Source of the DNA: Humulus lupulus
Lineage: Eukaryota; Streptophyta; Magnoliopsida; Rosales; Cannabaceae
DNA: 64,000 nt
Direction of reading: 5' to 3'
Assembly (NCBI RefSeq): GCF_963169125.1
Contig: NC_084795.1
Span: 188,888,214-188,952,213 of the forward strand
Part shown: positions 1 through 10,927 of the stretch, in pieces
Position numbering within the stretch: the first letter of the stretch is position 1
Layout of the letters: each line of letters opens with the position of its first letter
Notes under the pieces: model-generated
Database searches by the model: none
The model's input: only the letters and a program-made list of their open reading frames with translations
Told to the model about the DNA's origin: nothing
Made by a program: the position numbers and the translations under genes

Positions 1-498
1 GCGAAGTGGATCTGGCCAGAACAGCTCCCCCAGGTCCTATGGGCATACGGGACCTCGCATCGGACTCCTACGGGTCATACTCCTTTTTCCCAAACCTTTG
101 GAAGTGAGGTAGTCCTCCCCGTGGAGGTTAAAGTGCTTTCGCATAGGGTCCAGTCTTACGATCAGGACCGCAACCACGAGCAACTGTGCAATTCCCTTGA
201 CCTTGTTGATGAAAGGCGAGAAGATTCGCAACTCCAGCTCGCCCATTATCAGCAGAAAATCATTCGCTACTTCAACACCAAAGTCAAAAAGCGCGCCTTT
301 AGCGTTGGCGACTTGGTCCCAAGGAGAGTTTTCCTGGCCGGGAGAGATCCCAAAGATGGAGTCTTGGAACCAAACTGGGAAGGACCATACCAGGTCATCG
401 AAATCATTAAGGAGGGAACTTATAAGTTAGCTCGGCTTGATGGAGGGGCGGTCCCGCGGACTTGGAACGCCATCCACTTAAAGAAATATTATCAATGA
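1..498 (+). CDS. Pol polyprotein, C-terminal end of integrase (partial)
   Basis: Reading frame 1 is open from base 1 to a TGA at 496-498 (165 codons). It encodes the end of the integrase core (QVLWAYGTSHRTPTGHTPF) and the C-terminal domain of gypsy integrases, which binds DNA during insertion of the cDNA (GDLVPRRVFLAG, then WEGPYQVIEIIKEGTYKLA), ending in HLKKYYQ. It aligns without a gap to the last 165 residues of the D pol (61513-64000), by eye with roughly one residue in eight changed, and has no stop or frameshift. There is no chromodomain, as expected for Tat and unlike element J. The real start is off the left edge; a GTG at 121 is only an internal valine codon. Confidence 0.9.
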   Translation, partial: AKWIWPEQLPQVLWAYGTSHRTPTGHTPFSQTFGSEVVLPVEVKVLSHRVQSYDQDRNHEQLCNSLDLVDERREDSQLQLAHYQQKIIRYFNTKVKKRAFSVGDLVPRRVFLAGRDPKDGVLEPNWEGPYQVIEIIKEGTYKLARLDGGAVPRTWNAIHLKKYYQ

Positions 499-606
499 TT
501 CACTTGTAAGGCCTGGAAGGCCATTTTTTATGTATTAATGAAGATCAGCTTTTGAACATGTTGGCAAGTGTAATTTAAAGTAACCACGAAAGACCCTTTC
601 CCGGTT

Positions 607-617
607 ACTTGGGGGGC
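607..617 (+). other. Polypurine-like G-run just after pol (element A)
   Basis: ACTTGGGGGGC lies about 110 bases after the pol stop, followed by ATATGGTACC. It resembles the element's own 3' polypurine tract at 5316-5328. The same box occurs after pol in D (minus, 61391-61405) and, slightly changed, in B (minus, 30528-30540). Its role is unknown; a second plus-strand primer site or a relic of an older LTR boundary are both possible. Confidence 0.5.
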
Positions 618-652
618 ATATGGTACCTGGATATAACCAGGTCTCCTTAATG

Positions 653-1575
653 ACTTAGAAGTTGATTCATATCGATTGACCGTTGTTTTTCTTAAAAAAC
701 GCGAGATATTGATAAGGATTAAACGCTAACTAAGTCCTATCCTGGTCATAACCGGGTCACAAAACTTAGAAGTTGATTTAAATCTATTGATCGTTGTTCT
801 TCCTAAAGAGCTCGAGATATGGATAAAAGTTAACGCGAACTAAGTTTTCAAAATAAGTTCCTGGTTATAACCGGGTCATAAAACTTAGAAGTTGATTTAA
901 ATCTATTGATCGTCGTTCTTCCTAAAGAGCTCGAGATATGGATAAAAGTTAACGCAAACTAAGTTTTCAAATTAAGTTCTTGGTCATAACCGGGTCATAA
1001 AACTTAGAAGTTGATTTAAATCTATTGATCGTTGTTCTTCCTAAAGAGCTCGAGATATGGATAAAAGTTAACGCGAACTAAGTTTTCAAAATAAGTTCCT
1101 GGTTATAACCGGGTCATAAAACTTAGAAGTTGATTTAAATCTATTGATCGTTGTTCTTCCTAAAGAGCTCGAGATATGGATAAAAGTTAACACGAACTAA
1201 GTTTTCAAATTAAGTTCCTGGTCATAACCGGGTCATAAAACTTAGAAGTTGATTTAAATCTATTGATTGTTGTTCTTCCTAAAGAGCTCGAGATATGGAT
1301 AAAAGTTAACGTGAACTAAGTTTTCAAATTAAGTTCCTGGTCATAACCAGGTCATAAAACTTAGAAGTTGATTTAAATCTATTGATCGTTGTTCTTCCTA
1401 AAGAGCTCGAGATATGGGTAAAAGTTAACGCGAACTAAGTTTTCAAAATAAGTTCCTGGTCATAACTAGGTCACAAAACTTAGAAGTTGATTTAAATCTA
1501 TTGATCGTTGTTCTTCCTAAAGAGCTCGAGATATGGGTAAGAGTTAACGCGAACTAAGTTTTTCAAAAAATTGTA
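653..1575 (+). repeat. 119-bp tandem array, about 7.7 copies
   Basis: The marker ACTTAGAAGTTGATTTAAAT recurs at 764, 883, 1002, 1121, 1240, 1359 and 1478, exactly 119 bases apart, with a diverged first unit at 653. Neighbouring units differ at only a few bases. Each unit holds an imperfect inverted repeat (CCTGGTCATAACCGGG). The array fills the gap between the convergent ends of pol and the antisense gene. Tandem arrays in this 3' region are known for Tat-type elements and are thought to seed satellite DNA. D has a homologous 122-bp array. Confidence 0.95.
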
Positions 1576-1709
1576 ACCAAAATGCGTAAGGGCAAGAAAG
1601 AGGATCAATTAAAAACGATAAATCAAATTGTCTCAAGGTGGAAACACCTCATGCAAAAGGTTACACAAAAATATTAAAAAATAGTGAAGGGCACAAGAGA
1701 AGAAACGCC

Positions 1710-4331
1710 CTAGGCTCTGCCAGGTGGCCCCTTGGAGGTCGCCGTCTCGCCTTGCTCGGCTGCGCCAGAGCCTTCCCCGGCCTCGGAGGGCGCTTCTTTT
1801 TCAAGGAAAGCTTGGAACTTCACCAGCAAGCGCTCCCAGAGGCTCGCTGACAAGAAGGAGAAGCCAGCGTCTGGATTGTAGGCCCAACAATGGTAGAACA
1901 GGTCTTCCAGGGACTTTTCCGAAGTTGTCCGCTCGGCCTCTAGGGCGGCCTGGGTGGCCTGAGCCTCAGCCTTCGTGGCATCTAGGTCTGTCCGCGAGGT
2001 GGCGAGGGAGGTCTCGAGCTCTTGGACCTTCGAGCGGGTTTTTTCCAACTCGACCTGCGAGGCCGCCAAGGCATCCTTAGCCGCCTGCAGGGTAGTTTGG
2101 TGCTCGCTCCTCATGTCCTCGAGCTGAGTTTTGGTCCTGGCGATGCTCCGGTGAAGGGCAACGGCGCTCTGCGAAGGTGAAAAGAAAATTTCCTTAGAAA
2201 AAAGAGAAGAAAGAAAAAACAGGGCAAGGTGTAATAATAAAAGCCATAAAGGGGTAAAGTCAGCTTACTGTTAGGGTCATGCCCAGTGAAGACTCCAGCA
2301 CGCCCACCGGGCTCATTGTCTCGATGGCCCGGAGCTCCTTCTCGTTGAACTTGTATATGTGGCTGACGGCGTAGTTCGCCGACTCATACACCATTTCCCG
2401 GAAGGCCTCTGGGATCTTCTCCAGGTCCCGGGGATTGACTGGGATGCGCAACTTGGAGGGCACAATCCCTGAGGTCTCGAGTTCCGTTCCTGCGTCCCGG
2501 GCGGTGGCCAGAGCTCGCGGAGGAGGTGGAGGCATGTTGCTTCCCCCTGCAGCAGGAGGGACCGCTCCCACAACCTGAGCAGCTGGGGCTTGCTTGGACA
2601 TCCGGAGCCTCTTCATTTTTGGCCCAGCAGCCCCTGCTGGGGGGTTCCCTCCGAAGAACGCACCTCGCAGGCTCTCCTCGGGCTGAGATATCTCTTCTGT
2701 CAAAGCAAAGACATGATTAGTACAAGTTAGCAATCACACAAACAAAAAAAAGGGGGGAAAAAGAGAAATTAAAGTATATGTATACTAAAAGGGATCCTAC
2801 CCCCCGGGCTAGAAGAACCTATGGTTACGGCCATCGGCTCCGGAGCTCCCGCAGGAGAATCTAAGTCGATTATCTCCCGAGCTGGTGAAAGTTCTGGATC
2901 CGACTCCGGTTCCGGGCTTGATTCTTCTACATATTGCTTAAGCCCCGGAGCTACGGCACCCCTCCGGAGTGATGGCCATGACCGAAGGTTGGTCCCATAC
3001 TCCTCGAATAGGATTGACCTAAAGGCTAGGGTGTTATCTACTACTACGGTACCCCTAGGCCGGCTATCTTGGTAGTCCAGCACAAGCCAGTCGACACAGT
3101 GGAGCAGGGTTGTGTTCAGGTCAGGATCACTTCGGTGATGATGGACGAGCTGCCTAGGGTTGAACCTAGCTAGCCGGGGGTCTGCTGTGACCCTATCTAG
3201 ACTCCTAATCATGTAAGGGTTACCTTGGCCAGAAGGACCCGCGGCTGCTCCGGATTGGATCCTCTCCTCGCCCGTCCTCTGGGTGACCTCCAAAGCCCGC
3301 TTCCTGTTCCTCACAAGGGGAACTTCGTCATCCTCGTCCTCCTTATCTTCATCTCCCTCGACCTCCTCCACGATGATGGGTCTGGTGTCGCGAGCTTGGG
3401 GAAGCCCCCGGGGCCTCCTGAGGTTCAAAGTCTGATTTGGGAAAATCAGCTTGCAGGCTACCATCGTCTCGTCTGTTACGAGCACGCAGTAATCTTTCTC
3501 ACTGGGGGGAAAGCCCGCCAGTGTCTCGTATTGGGCCCCGAGGGTCACAGATTTTTCTGTCCTCACGATGATGGCTACAGAATTAATCTAAGTTAGAAAG
3601 GGATACGAGAGGAGCTAAAACGACCCTTAACTTACGAGCTAAGGATGAAAAACACTTACGAGGATGATTAAAGGAGTGGAGCTCGCAGTTCCTGAACCCT
3701 GTCGACATGAAGAATTGATCCTTGAAGTCATTGGGGTGGCTGGGCAGCTCGATGACCGCAGCCGTATTGGGAAATCGGGTCAAGTAATAAAACCCGTTGC
3801 CTCGTTCCCGCTGATCCGGGCTGGCCTTGAGGCAGAAGAAGTACAAAATGTCCGCTGGAGTGGGGACCTCCCACTCGTGCTTCAGAAATAAATATCTCAA
3901 CCCCGCCAACAACCGATAAGAGTTAGGGGGGAGCTAAAATGGTGCCAACCTCACATATTGAGGAAGTCCGCGAAATACTGGTCCAGCGGGAGGAATGCCC
4001 CCGCCTTGAAATGCTTGCCGCTCCAGGCCGCGAATACCTCGTCGAGTGGCGCACAGCTCCGCTCGCCTTCCGCAGGGGGTCGGGCAACCACAGATGTTCT
4101 CCCCAGGGCGATGTTGTGGGAGAGAAAGATTTTGTTGATCTTCGCCTGGTCGGTGACCTTTGAGACGATCCTCTCCGCCTCAAAGAAGGCATCAGGAGCG
4201 ACCTCGACCTCCTGCTCCACGATCGGCCAAAAGTTGGGGATTGGGGAATTCGACATCACCGCCTTTCCCTTGTCTTGCTGAGAGGCCGAGCTGCCGACGG
4301 TCTTCTTTGGAGCGCTCCTCTTTGGTGCCAT
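1710..4331 (-). pseudogene. Antisense spliced gene of Tat element A, Transposase_28-like, one frameshift
   Basis: Coding exons by splice-site and copy comparison: 4331-3660, 3574-2801, 2696-2269 and 2168-1710, with an untranslated first exon about 5033-4831. Donors read GTAAGT/GTAGGA/GTAAGC-like, acceptors end in AG, and intron phases match copy D exactly. ATG at 4331-4329 begins MAPKRSAPKK; stop TAG at 1712-1710. Exon 2 resembles the plant 'putative gypsy type transposon' family (KAGAFLPLDQYFADFL, then LAGLRYLFLKHEW). The middle is acidic and low-complexity; the last exon is a heptad-rich coiled coil (about residues 630-720) ending in FYHCWAYNPD. One base is missing near 3950 relative to D (AATATGTGAGG against AACTACGTGGGG), which breaks exon 2. 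Function is unknown; the domain name is historical and does not prove transposase activity. Confidence 0.8.
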
Positions 4332-5055
4332 CTGGTTGCCTAACGAACAAAAGAAAATATTTCAGAAAAGCCGACCCAAGCGTGAGGAAAATTCAAATGT
4401 TATTTGCACGAGCTGAGGTAAGCCCAGCCCGTGGAGAGTGGGACCACGCGGTTCAATGAACACACGCCTGTGCTCCCAACAGATCCCCAATTACTCAAAA
4501 TTCGTGTGTTAGGAGGGTCAGGATAGAATTTGCCTTGGGGGGAAAGTTTCAGTAGGCAAAGATTGCAAAACTGCCTGTGAAGCATGTCCCCTAAGCTACC
4601 TAGTTTTGCATCCAAAATTCCAAAACTCCTACCCAGAAATTTTCCCCAGAAAATGCATCCTATAAACCATACTCCTAAACGATTTCCTACAGCAAAAAAT
4701 ACCCTAACCTAAAAGGCTTTCACCCTTCATACCCACAAAAACCAGTAAACCCTTGCATGTGGCTACAGTAAATATTTACCTAAGCTATAGTGAAAAATAT
4801 TTTAAAAACACGCATGGTAAGGAGACTTACAGTGTTTGGTTGGGAGGTGAATGAAGGTGTCGCCTAGGTTGGAGCTTCGTAGGAGTTGCTGTCTCCAAAG
4901 ATTCGAAGGAATCCTCACACCTGAGCTTCTTGAACACTGAGAATGGCGGTCGCAGAAAGGAGGGTTTCTTTTTCTTCTGAAATGAAGAGGGAAGAAGGAG
5001 AGAAGTTCTGAGAAATTTCAAATGAAAGGGTGGCCCATGCGTAGGGTGGCCTCCC

Positions 5056-5081
5056 CTTTTATATATAAAAAGGATCACGTG
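5056..5081 (-). promoter_or_regulatory. Promoter of the antisense gene, element A
   Basis: On the minus strand a G-box CACGTG (5081-5076) is followed 8-10 bases later by a TATA box (TATATAAAAG). A first, ATG-less exon of about 200 bases ends at a GT donor (4830-4829). The site lies between the LTR edge (5329) and the gene, so it is separate from the LTR promoter. D has the same G-box/TATA pair at 57010-57035. Confidence 0.65.
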
Positions 5082-5315
5082 TAGAGGGCCGTTGGATGGC
5101 CCTGATGTGGGATCCAAGGCCCTCCACTCGAAATACGAAACGACGGCTGGGCATAGGCTAGGCCATTAAATGCAGTTCTCGTAAGACGTACCGTCACCAA
5201 CCACGATGTTCCATGTATCAGGCGCCTGCGTAAGATGTGGAATGTGAAGAGTTCATGGGGAAGCCTAAAAGCCCCTACTATGGCCTTATACGACGTAGTA
5301 TACCATGAGCAGGGG

Positions 5316-5328
5316 CTTGGGGGGAAGA
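5316..5328 (+). other. Polypurine tract of element A
   Basis: CTTGGGGGGAAGA directly precedes the TG start of the LTR, where plus-strand cDNA synthesis is primed. D has CTTGGGGGGCAGA at the same place (minus, 56790-56778). Confidence 0.75.
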
Positions 5329-6085
5329 TGTACACCCTGATTTTCCATGGGCTGATTAGCGAGTTGAGCTGCGGCCTAATCATGATTACCTCGTGGATAC
5401 CCCCAAAACCAGAGTTTCCATCATAAGATCATACCTCCTTAGATCGAGGTAACCCGAAGGTTCGCTAAGATTGCCTAAGACTTGAGTCCGGACTCTGGAG
5501 GCCGAAGGTCGAGTTAGGCATCCAACTCGTGGTATGAGCTGGATTTGGAGGCTATGACTCTTTGTAAATTCAACACATGCAAGGTAAACGTGCACATATC
5601 AGACATCACGTGTCTGATATGCCCCTGAATTCTCAGACACGTCACAGGAACGTGCCTATTCAGACACCCACGACTGGGTTGGGCCGTGCGGCCCATTATC
5701 TCCTTACCTATTGATTTGACCACACTTAAGTGTCAGGTTTAGGAATTAATCATGAATGTCACAGAGTTGATACGATAGGTAAGAAGGTCACGGGATGACC
5801 TTCTTACCAACTCCCAGGTGCCTTCTCCTATAAATATGGAGACCCTGGGAGTTGATAAGGGTTGGATAATCTCTTGTAAGAAATACCCTGTAATCAAATA
5901 TCCACTATACAGCAATAATACTGACTAGTGGAGTAGAAGGATTTTAACCTTCGAACCACTTAAAAAACGTGTCTTGAGTCACCATTTCTCTTTTCCAAGA
6001 TCACATATCTGTTACGGTTCAACATTAGCACTAATCCCTTTCTCTTCTTTTCTTAATGACCTGTTGGCGAAGAACCGCGTCAACA
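5329..6085 (+). repeat. 3' LTR of Tat element A
   Basis: 757 bases, from TGTACACCCTG to CGCGTCAACA. A TATA box (TATAAATAT, 5829-5837) sits in the motif CTCCTATAAATATGGAGACC, which is identical in the D LTR. The right edge is defined by the loss of similarity to D after CAACA; the left edge by the polypurine tract. Confidence 0.85.
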
Positions 6086-7164
6086 ACCTTGATAGTTTAT
6101 TTATAACTTAATTACCATAATTAATCAGAGTATATTGTATAAATTATAGTATTGGCTAAAAGAAGTGTATATCTGTGGTTAAGGATTTAAGATCGGAGCA
6201 AAGGAATCCAGGTAAGTCAACCTTTGACTTCTCTGGCTACAACATGAAACATACTAGTGTATTGATTGCTAAAAATAGCACATTACACTAGTTTTGTGAT
6301 TACGCGGTAGGTACCCCGCCTATGTTAGCATATTGTAGATGGTTTATGCCTTTGATATTATTTTAGTCCAGTTCAAGTCCGTGACAATTATTATCGGTCT
6401 AGTTCAATTCTGTGAAAATTATTACCGGTCCGGTTCAAGTTCGTGACAATTATTATTGGTTCACTTCGAGTCCATGGAAATTACTATTAGGTCCAGTTCA
6501 AGTCTGTGGCCTCTAATCTAGTTCAAGTCTGTGACTTCTTACTATGGGTTAAACCATACTGGTAAAATCTAGAAGTCTCGATGAGCCAGTGTAACTCTGG
6601 TTACACTCTTGATAGTACTTATGCCCTAGGTAACACGAAGGTTTCCCTGGTTGGGGATTTAGGGCAGGGATATTATTGTTGAGAGCTAGGTCTCCACTAT
6701 TGTTTATTTTAAGGGGGTGCTCAAACTCCATGAATTTATTGACAACTCCCAAGTTGGCTTCTAGAATCTTTGTTATGAATATTGTTTCTATATATATCTA
6801 CTTGTTCTGGGATTTTCTGTGTGTAGGGTTGATTTGAATATTTCTGGCCATCGGGCATAACCATAAGTTTGCCATGATTCTTTGGCATTCCTGAATTGTC
6901 TATTTAGGATCCGGATTTATCTAGAACCCTAATTCTATAAGTGATTTAATTTTTGGTCAATAGCTTGGTCATCAACCCCTGTCTGCTTTTATGATTTCAT
7001 ATTGTAAGGTTGAACTTAGTAATCATTTTCGCTTACCTAATTTTTTCATGTTGTAGGTAAGTGCAAGGGAAAAGCGGTGCAGTGAGCACCAGAGTCTGCT
7101 TCTAGAAGTGTACATGTGACCCGACCTTTGCGGAATGTTTTGAGAAAACGTCTTTTGGGGATAA
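6086..7164 (+). repeat. Decayed LTR-like remnant
   Basis: No gene. At 6360-6540 there are five to six degenerate units of about 31-33 bases around GTTCAAGTCTGTGAC. The end (7054-7160: GTAGGTAAGTGCAAGGGAAAA ... GTACATGTG ... TTTTGGGGAT) resembles 27300-27420 of the Tekay-type LTR of element J, as does an earlier AGCAAAGG..GGTAAG block (6197-6216 against 26130-26145). I read it as an old Tekay-type LTR interrupted by A on the left and Copia F on the right. It could be the lost 5' LTR of element C, which I cannot show. Confidence 0.4.
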
Positions 7165-9066
7165 TGTTAGGAGTATGTCCTAAAAGCATGTAAAGGACAT
7201 TTATTATTTCGATGAATAAATAAATACAATGGTTTAGTATTGTTATATTTAGATTATTAAATTATTGTTTGAATAATTTTGTAAATATCATAAAAATTCC
7301 ATATTCATTATTGAGGATGTGATCTTGTATTAGTACGAGAGAATTAAGATCACATGAATGAATAAAAATAGTCAACAACAACAAATTGAAGTTATGGAAT
7401 TCTTTAATTGGGGTTGTAAGTACGGTTTGTTGAGTATCATGTTGATACAAATAATCTAGATTCAGATTATTGATGTGGTAAGACATCTCGATAAAGGCGT
7501 GTTATATAATATGATTATATATGACATGGACCGATATGAATAAAAGTCTTTATCCAAAAACCATTTAATAATAAACACTTGAAATTCATATCATAACTGA
7601 TGATCATTTATAGATCAACCCAAATCCTGAGTGTTCATGAACTCCTGTTCATGTTTATTAAATCTTTTGATTCATTCGTTAAGGTCTCTTCATAGAATGA
7701 GGCTAATGACTTTTGTTTTGGAGATTTAATATCATGGATGGCTGGGAACATGTATCAACAATACGGAATCTAATCTTTCCTAATGGATCGTATATTAGTT
7801 CCCTTAAGGGTTAATTCTGGAACTGAATGATTTTGAGCTCAAATCTATAATTAGATTATAGATTAATTATTCACTAGTGAATTAATGGTACTTAAGGAAT
7901 AAGAAGTAAATTAGAAAGGTAAAATGGTAATTATTCCATTCTAATTTATGAACTAATTAATTAGAGGGTTGAACTATTGTAAGATGGTTATATCAAGTGA
8001 CAGCTTAGAATAAGATTTCTGTAAAAGTATATCTATAACATAAAGAGTTCAATTCTAAATTTATAGTGGAGAAATATCATAATTAATAAATTAACTTTTA
8101 TAATTAAAGAGTTTAATTATTTAGTTTCAATTTATTGGAGCTTAATGTTATAGGCTCATGGTCCCCGAAATAGCTCAAACAAACACTGACAAAGATAAAT
8201 ACAAAAATAGGCAAAATGACTGATTTGATAAGTAAAATATTTTTCTATGCACTAAACATAATTATTGTATAATTATGTGTAATTAATTAATTATTTGATT
8301 TAACAAAAACATAATTAATTTTGAATTAATTTATTTTTGGGATTTTTGGTATTTAAATAATAAGAAAAATTGGGAAAAATCACATGCCTTCTTTGGCATG
8401 TGGTACATGTATAGCACAGTGCACAGTCACTGTGCTACACACACAAGAAGCTTATAGAAGTTTCTTTGTTCCACAATTTTAGTTATTTAAATATTAAATA
8501 AATAATGAGATATTGTAGTATGATTAAAATATTATTATTTAAACAAAATTTGATAACTGATTAGTTATTTTTAAATTGTTTAAAATAACTAATATTTTTT
8601 TTTTATATATTGGATATATTAAATATAGGAGATCAGTTTTTCAGAGATATACTTTTTTCAGTGATAGAAAATATATCGTGAAATCTCCCTGAGAGAAATA
8701 GAACAATGATACAAGCATTGGTCACTGTTCTTCACAAACTTATGTCCAAACTTTATCAGATCTCATGTGTTGAGAACATCTGATAAATAGATTTTGCCTA
8801 TTGTTTTGTATAGCGAGCCCACACTCATTCCTTGTGTGTTGAGAACATTTTGGAAGATCCTGGTGTGAAATCTCAAGGATTTTTGCCGTACAAAAAGATA
8901 GCAGCAAGGAAGGACTTGAGGTAATTTTCTATTCGTATCTTTGATTCAATATATATTAATATATGTATGTGAAGAAGTAGATCTAGAAATCTTGTGGGAA
9001 TAAATTAACAATTTTGATTGTTGTTCCGCTGCGTATAATCTCTGATTTTATCTATAAAAACAAACA
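7165..9066 (+). repeat. 5' LTR of Copia element F
   Basis: About 1.9 kb, from TGTTAGGAGTATGTCC to about AAAACAAACA just before the primer site. The interior from 7734 is repeated at 11925-13245 with few differences. It is AT-rich with no ORF. The exact 3' edge is uncertain by a few bases because the 3' copy stops at TCTATAA. Confidence 0.85.
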
Positions 9067-9068
9067 AA

Positions 9069-9081
9069 TGGTACCAGAGCC
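9069..9081 (+). other. Primer binding site of element F
   Basis: TGGTACCAGAGCC is close to the plant initiator-methionine tRNA complement TGGTATCAGAGCC, with one change. It lies 2-3 bases after the LTR. Confidence 0.8.
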
Positions 9082-10927
9082 ATCTTCACACACACATATA
9101 TATATATTGAATCTATGTGGGTTTAGTTTTATGCATTTATTTCTTTTTGATGAATGAATGGATGGCTTAATATAATTGAATGCATGGGAATGTTGAATCG
9201 TTAATTGTATGGTGTTTTTGGGTTAGGATTTATTTATGATTAGATCATTGTGTAAGCCATAAAGGGGCATAGGATTTATGTAATTTTATTTGGTTTTTGA
9301 CACCATAAAATTGTAATTCCGATCACACAGTCAAAACGGAGCTTGGGATTCAGAATTCAGCCACCGTTCCTCCGAGGCCACCCTCCGAGCCGCTACCGGG
9401 GACGTCATATGGACGTCTGTATGGACCGTACAAATGGTTTCGTACAAAATGGCCTCGACAACATTTTTTGATGCCACATGTCCCTGTCTTATTGGTCCAT
9501 ATTTTTTTTTATTTTTCTGAAATTAATCTGTTATTTTTTTTTTAATTTTTAAAATGTTAAATATCCTATTTATTAGAAATTTGATATTTAAATAATGTTA
9601 TAATTTTGTTATCCTAACAAACTTTTTTGAATATATTATTTAAAAATTTTATTTTTCTAAATAATAGATTTTAATTAAATTTATTTCAGTTTTTAATTAA
9701 AAGTTGTTTTCATTAAAAAGGAAATTAAAATAATTATTATTTAAAAGTTTTGTTTTAATTAATCAAGATAATTAGAAATTTTTTTTTTTTTATTATTATT
9801 CTGGACCAACGACACATATCCTACCAAAAGTAAAGTAAAGAAGCCCGATGGAGATCAATGCAGTTTTATTTTATTTTATTTTAATTTTATAAAGAGGTTG
9901 TAAAATTAGAAATACCCAAGAGCACTCGGTTCAACATTTATTGTTTATTTATTTAAATAATTGTTTTCATGTGATTGATAATTGTTCATGTTTTTTGTGC
10001 CAACATAAAAAACCCACACAGTCATTATCATGCATCTCATTGGTAAAAACATGATTATTAGGAGTGTCTTATATGTTTATATGAGTTGTTTTGCAAAACC
10101 AATTGCATATCAATTACTTAGTTTTATTCTTTGAAAACTTGGTAAAATATCACACCGGTTTTTAAGTCTTCATGACATTATATCTTTAAACCAAATTTAT
10201 TTTAAAATTGTTTTTTAGTAAAGTTTAGATGAACATAATTGGTAATTTAAAATTGGATATGGACCTAGAAACTTGCTTTCTTACCAAAATTAATTATGTT
10301 CATAAAGTTTAAAGAATCTATAATTAATTTGGAATTAATTAGGTTAATAACACTTATTTCAAAATAGTGAGTGGGAGATGGTTGATATCTCAAACATAAC
10401 CCGTGGTCTCCATTATTAATATAACACCGTGAGATGTGAATAGCGCCTTGCGACAACTTTGTTTTCATCCCCCTAAGAAAGGTGTCTAGACATGTTAATA
10501 GCAAGGTTATATTTCTTACAAAGATAGGAACTAATGATGTATTTCAGGTTTGACCGACCCTAAGGCGGCATGTCCTAAGTTAAGCCATGCACTCTGAAAT
10601 AATGGGTTACACTCACAGAGTTATGATTAAGCTTTTGCAGTGGATAACCATAAGTTGACCAAACTGAGCGGTACTTTAATGTTTAAAAGAGAAAATAATG
10701 AGTTATTTTAAGTTTTAAACAATAAATATACGAACGTCTTATAACTTCTCTAAGATTAATTTGACCGACCCTAAGGTGACACTTTAATTTTAAGAAAGTT
10801 TTATCATGGAAATTAAACTTTATTTTATGTGTTTTAATTGTGCTCATGTGTCACGTTTAATTTTCGAAACTTTGATATTTATTTTTCTAAATATAATAAT
10901 AATATTTGTACTTTTTTTGTTCAGAAT
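9082..10927 (+). other. Untranslated leader of element F
   Basis: About 1.85 kb without a supported gene. It is AT-rich, with a GC-richer block at 9320-9440 and two copies of the box TTGACCGACCCTAAGG (10548-10567 and 10760-10777). Short ORFs here (for example 10265-10504 minus) show no recognisable protein. Confidence 0.6.

Larger units (their letters stand above)
1..6085 (+). mobile_element. Tat-lineage Ty3/Gypsy LTR retrotransposon A, 3' part
   Basis: Order on the + strand: end of pol (1-498), G-run (607-617), 119-bp tandem array (653-1575), antisense multi-exon gene (4331-1710), its promoter (about 5056-5081), polypurine tract (5316-5328), 3' LTR (5329-6085). The gag, PR and RT parts lie left of the window. 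The same order recurs inverted at 56000-64000 (element D) with close protein similarity, so the two are copies of one family. An extra antisense ORF between pol and the 3' LTR is known from Retand-type Tat elements; assignment to that subgroup is inference, assignment to Tat rests on the second RNase H visible in copy D. The right flank begins ACCTT (6086-6090); the matching target duplication lies outside the window. Confidence 0.88.

Noticed and set aside
121..123. GTG at 121 as start of the pol fragment
   Set aside because: The same frame is open from base 1 and matches integrase core upstream.
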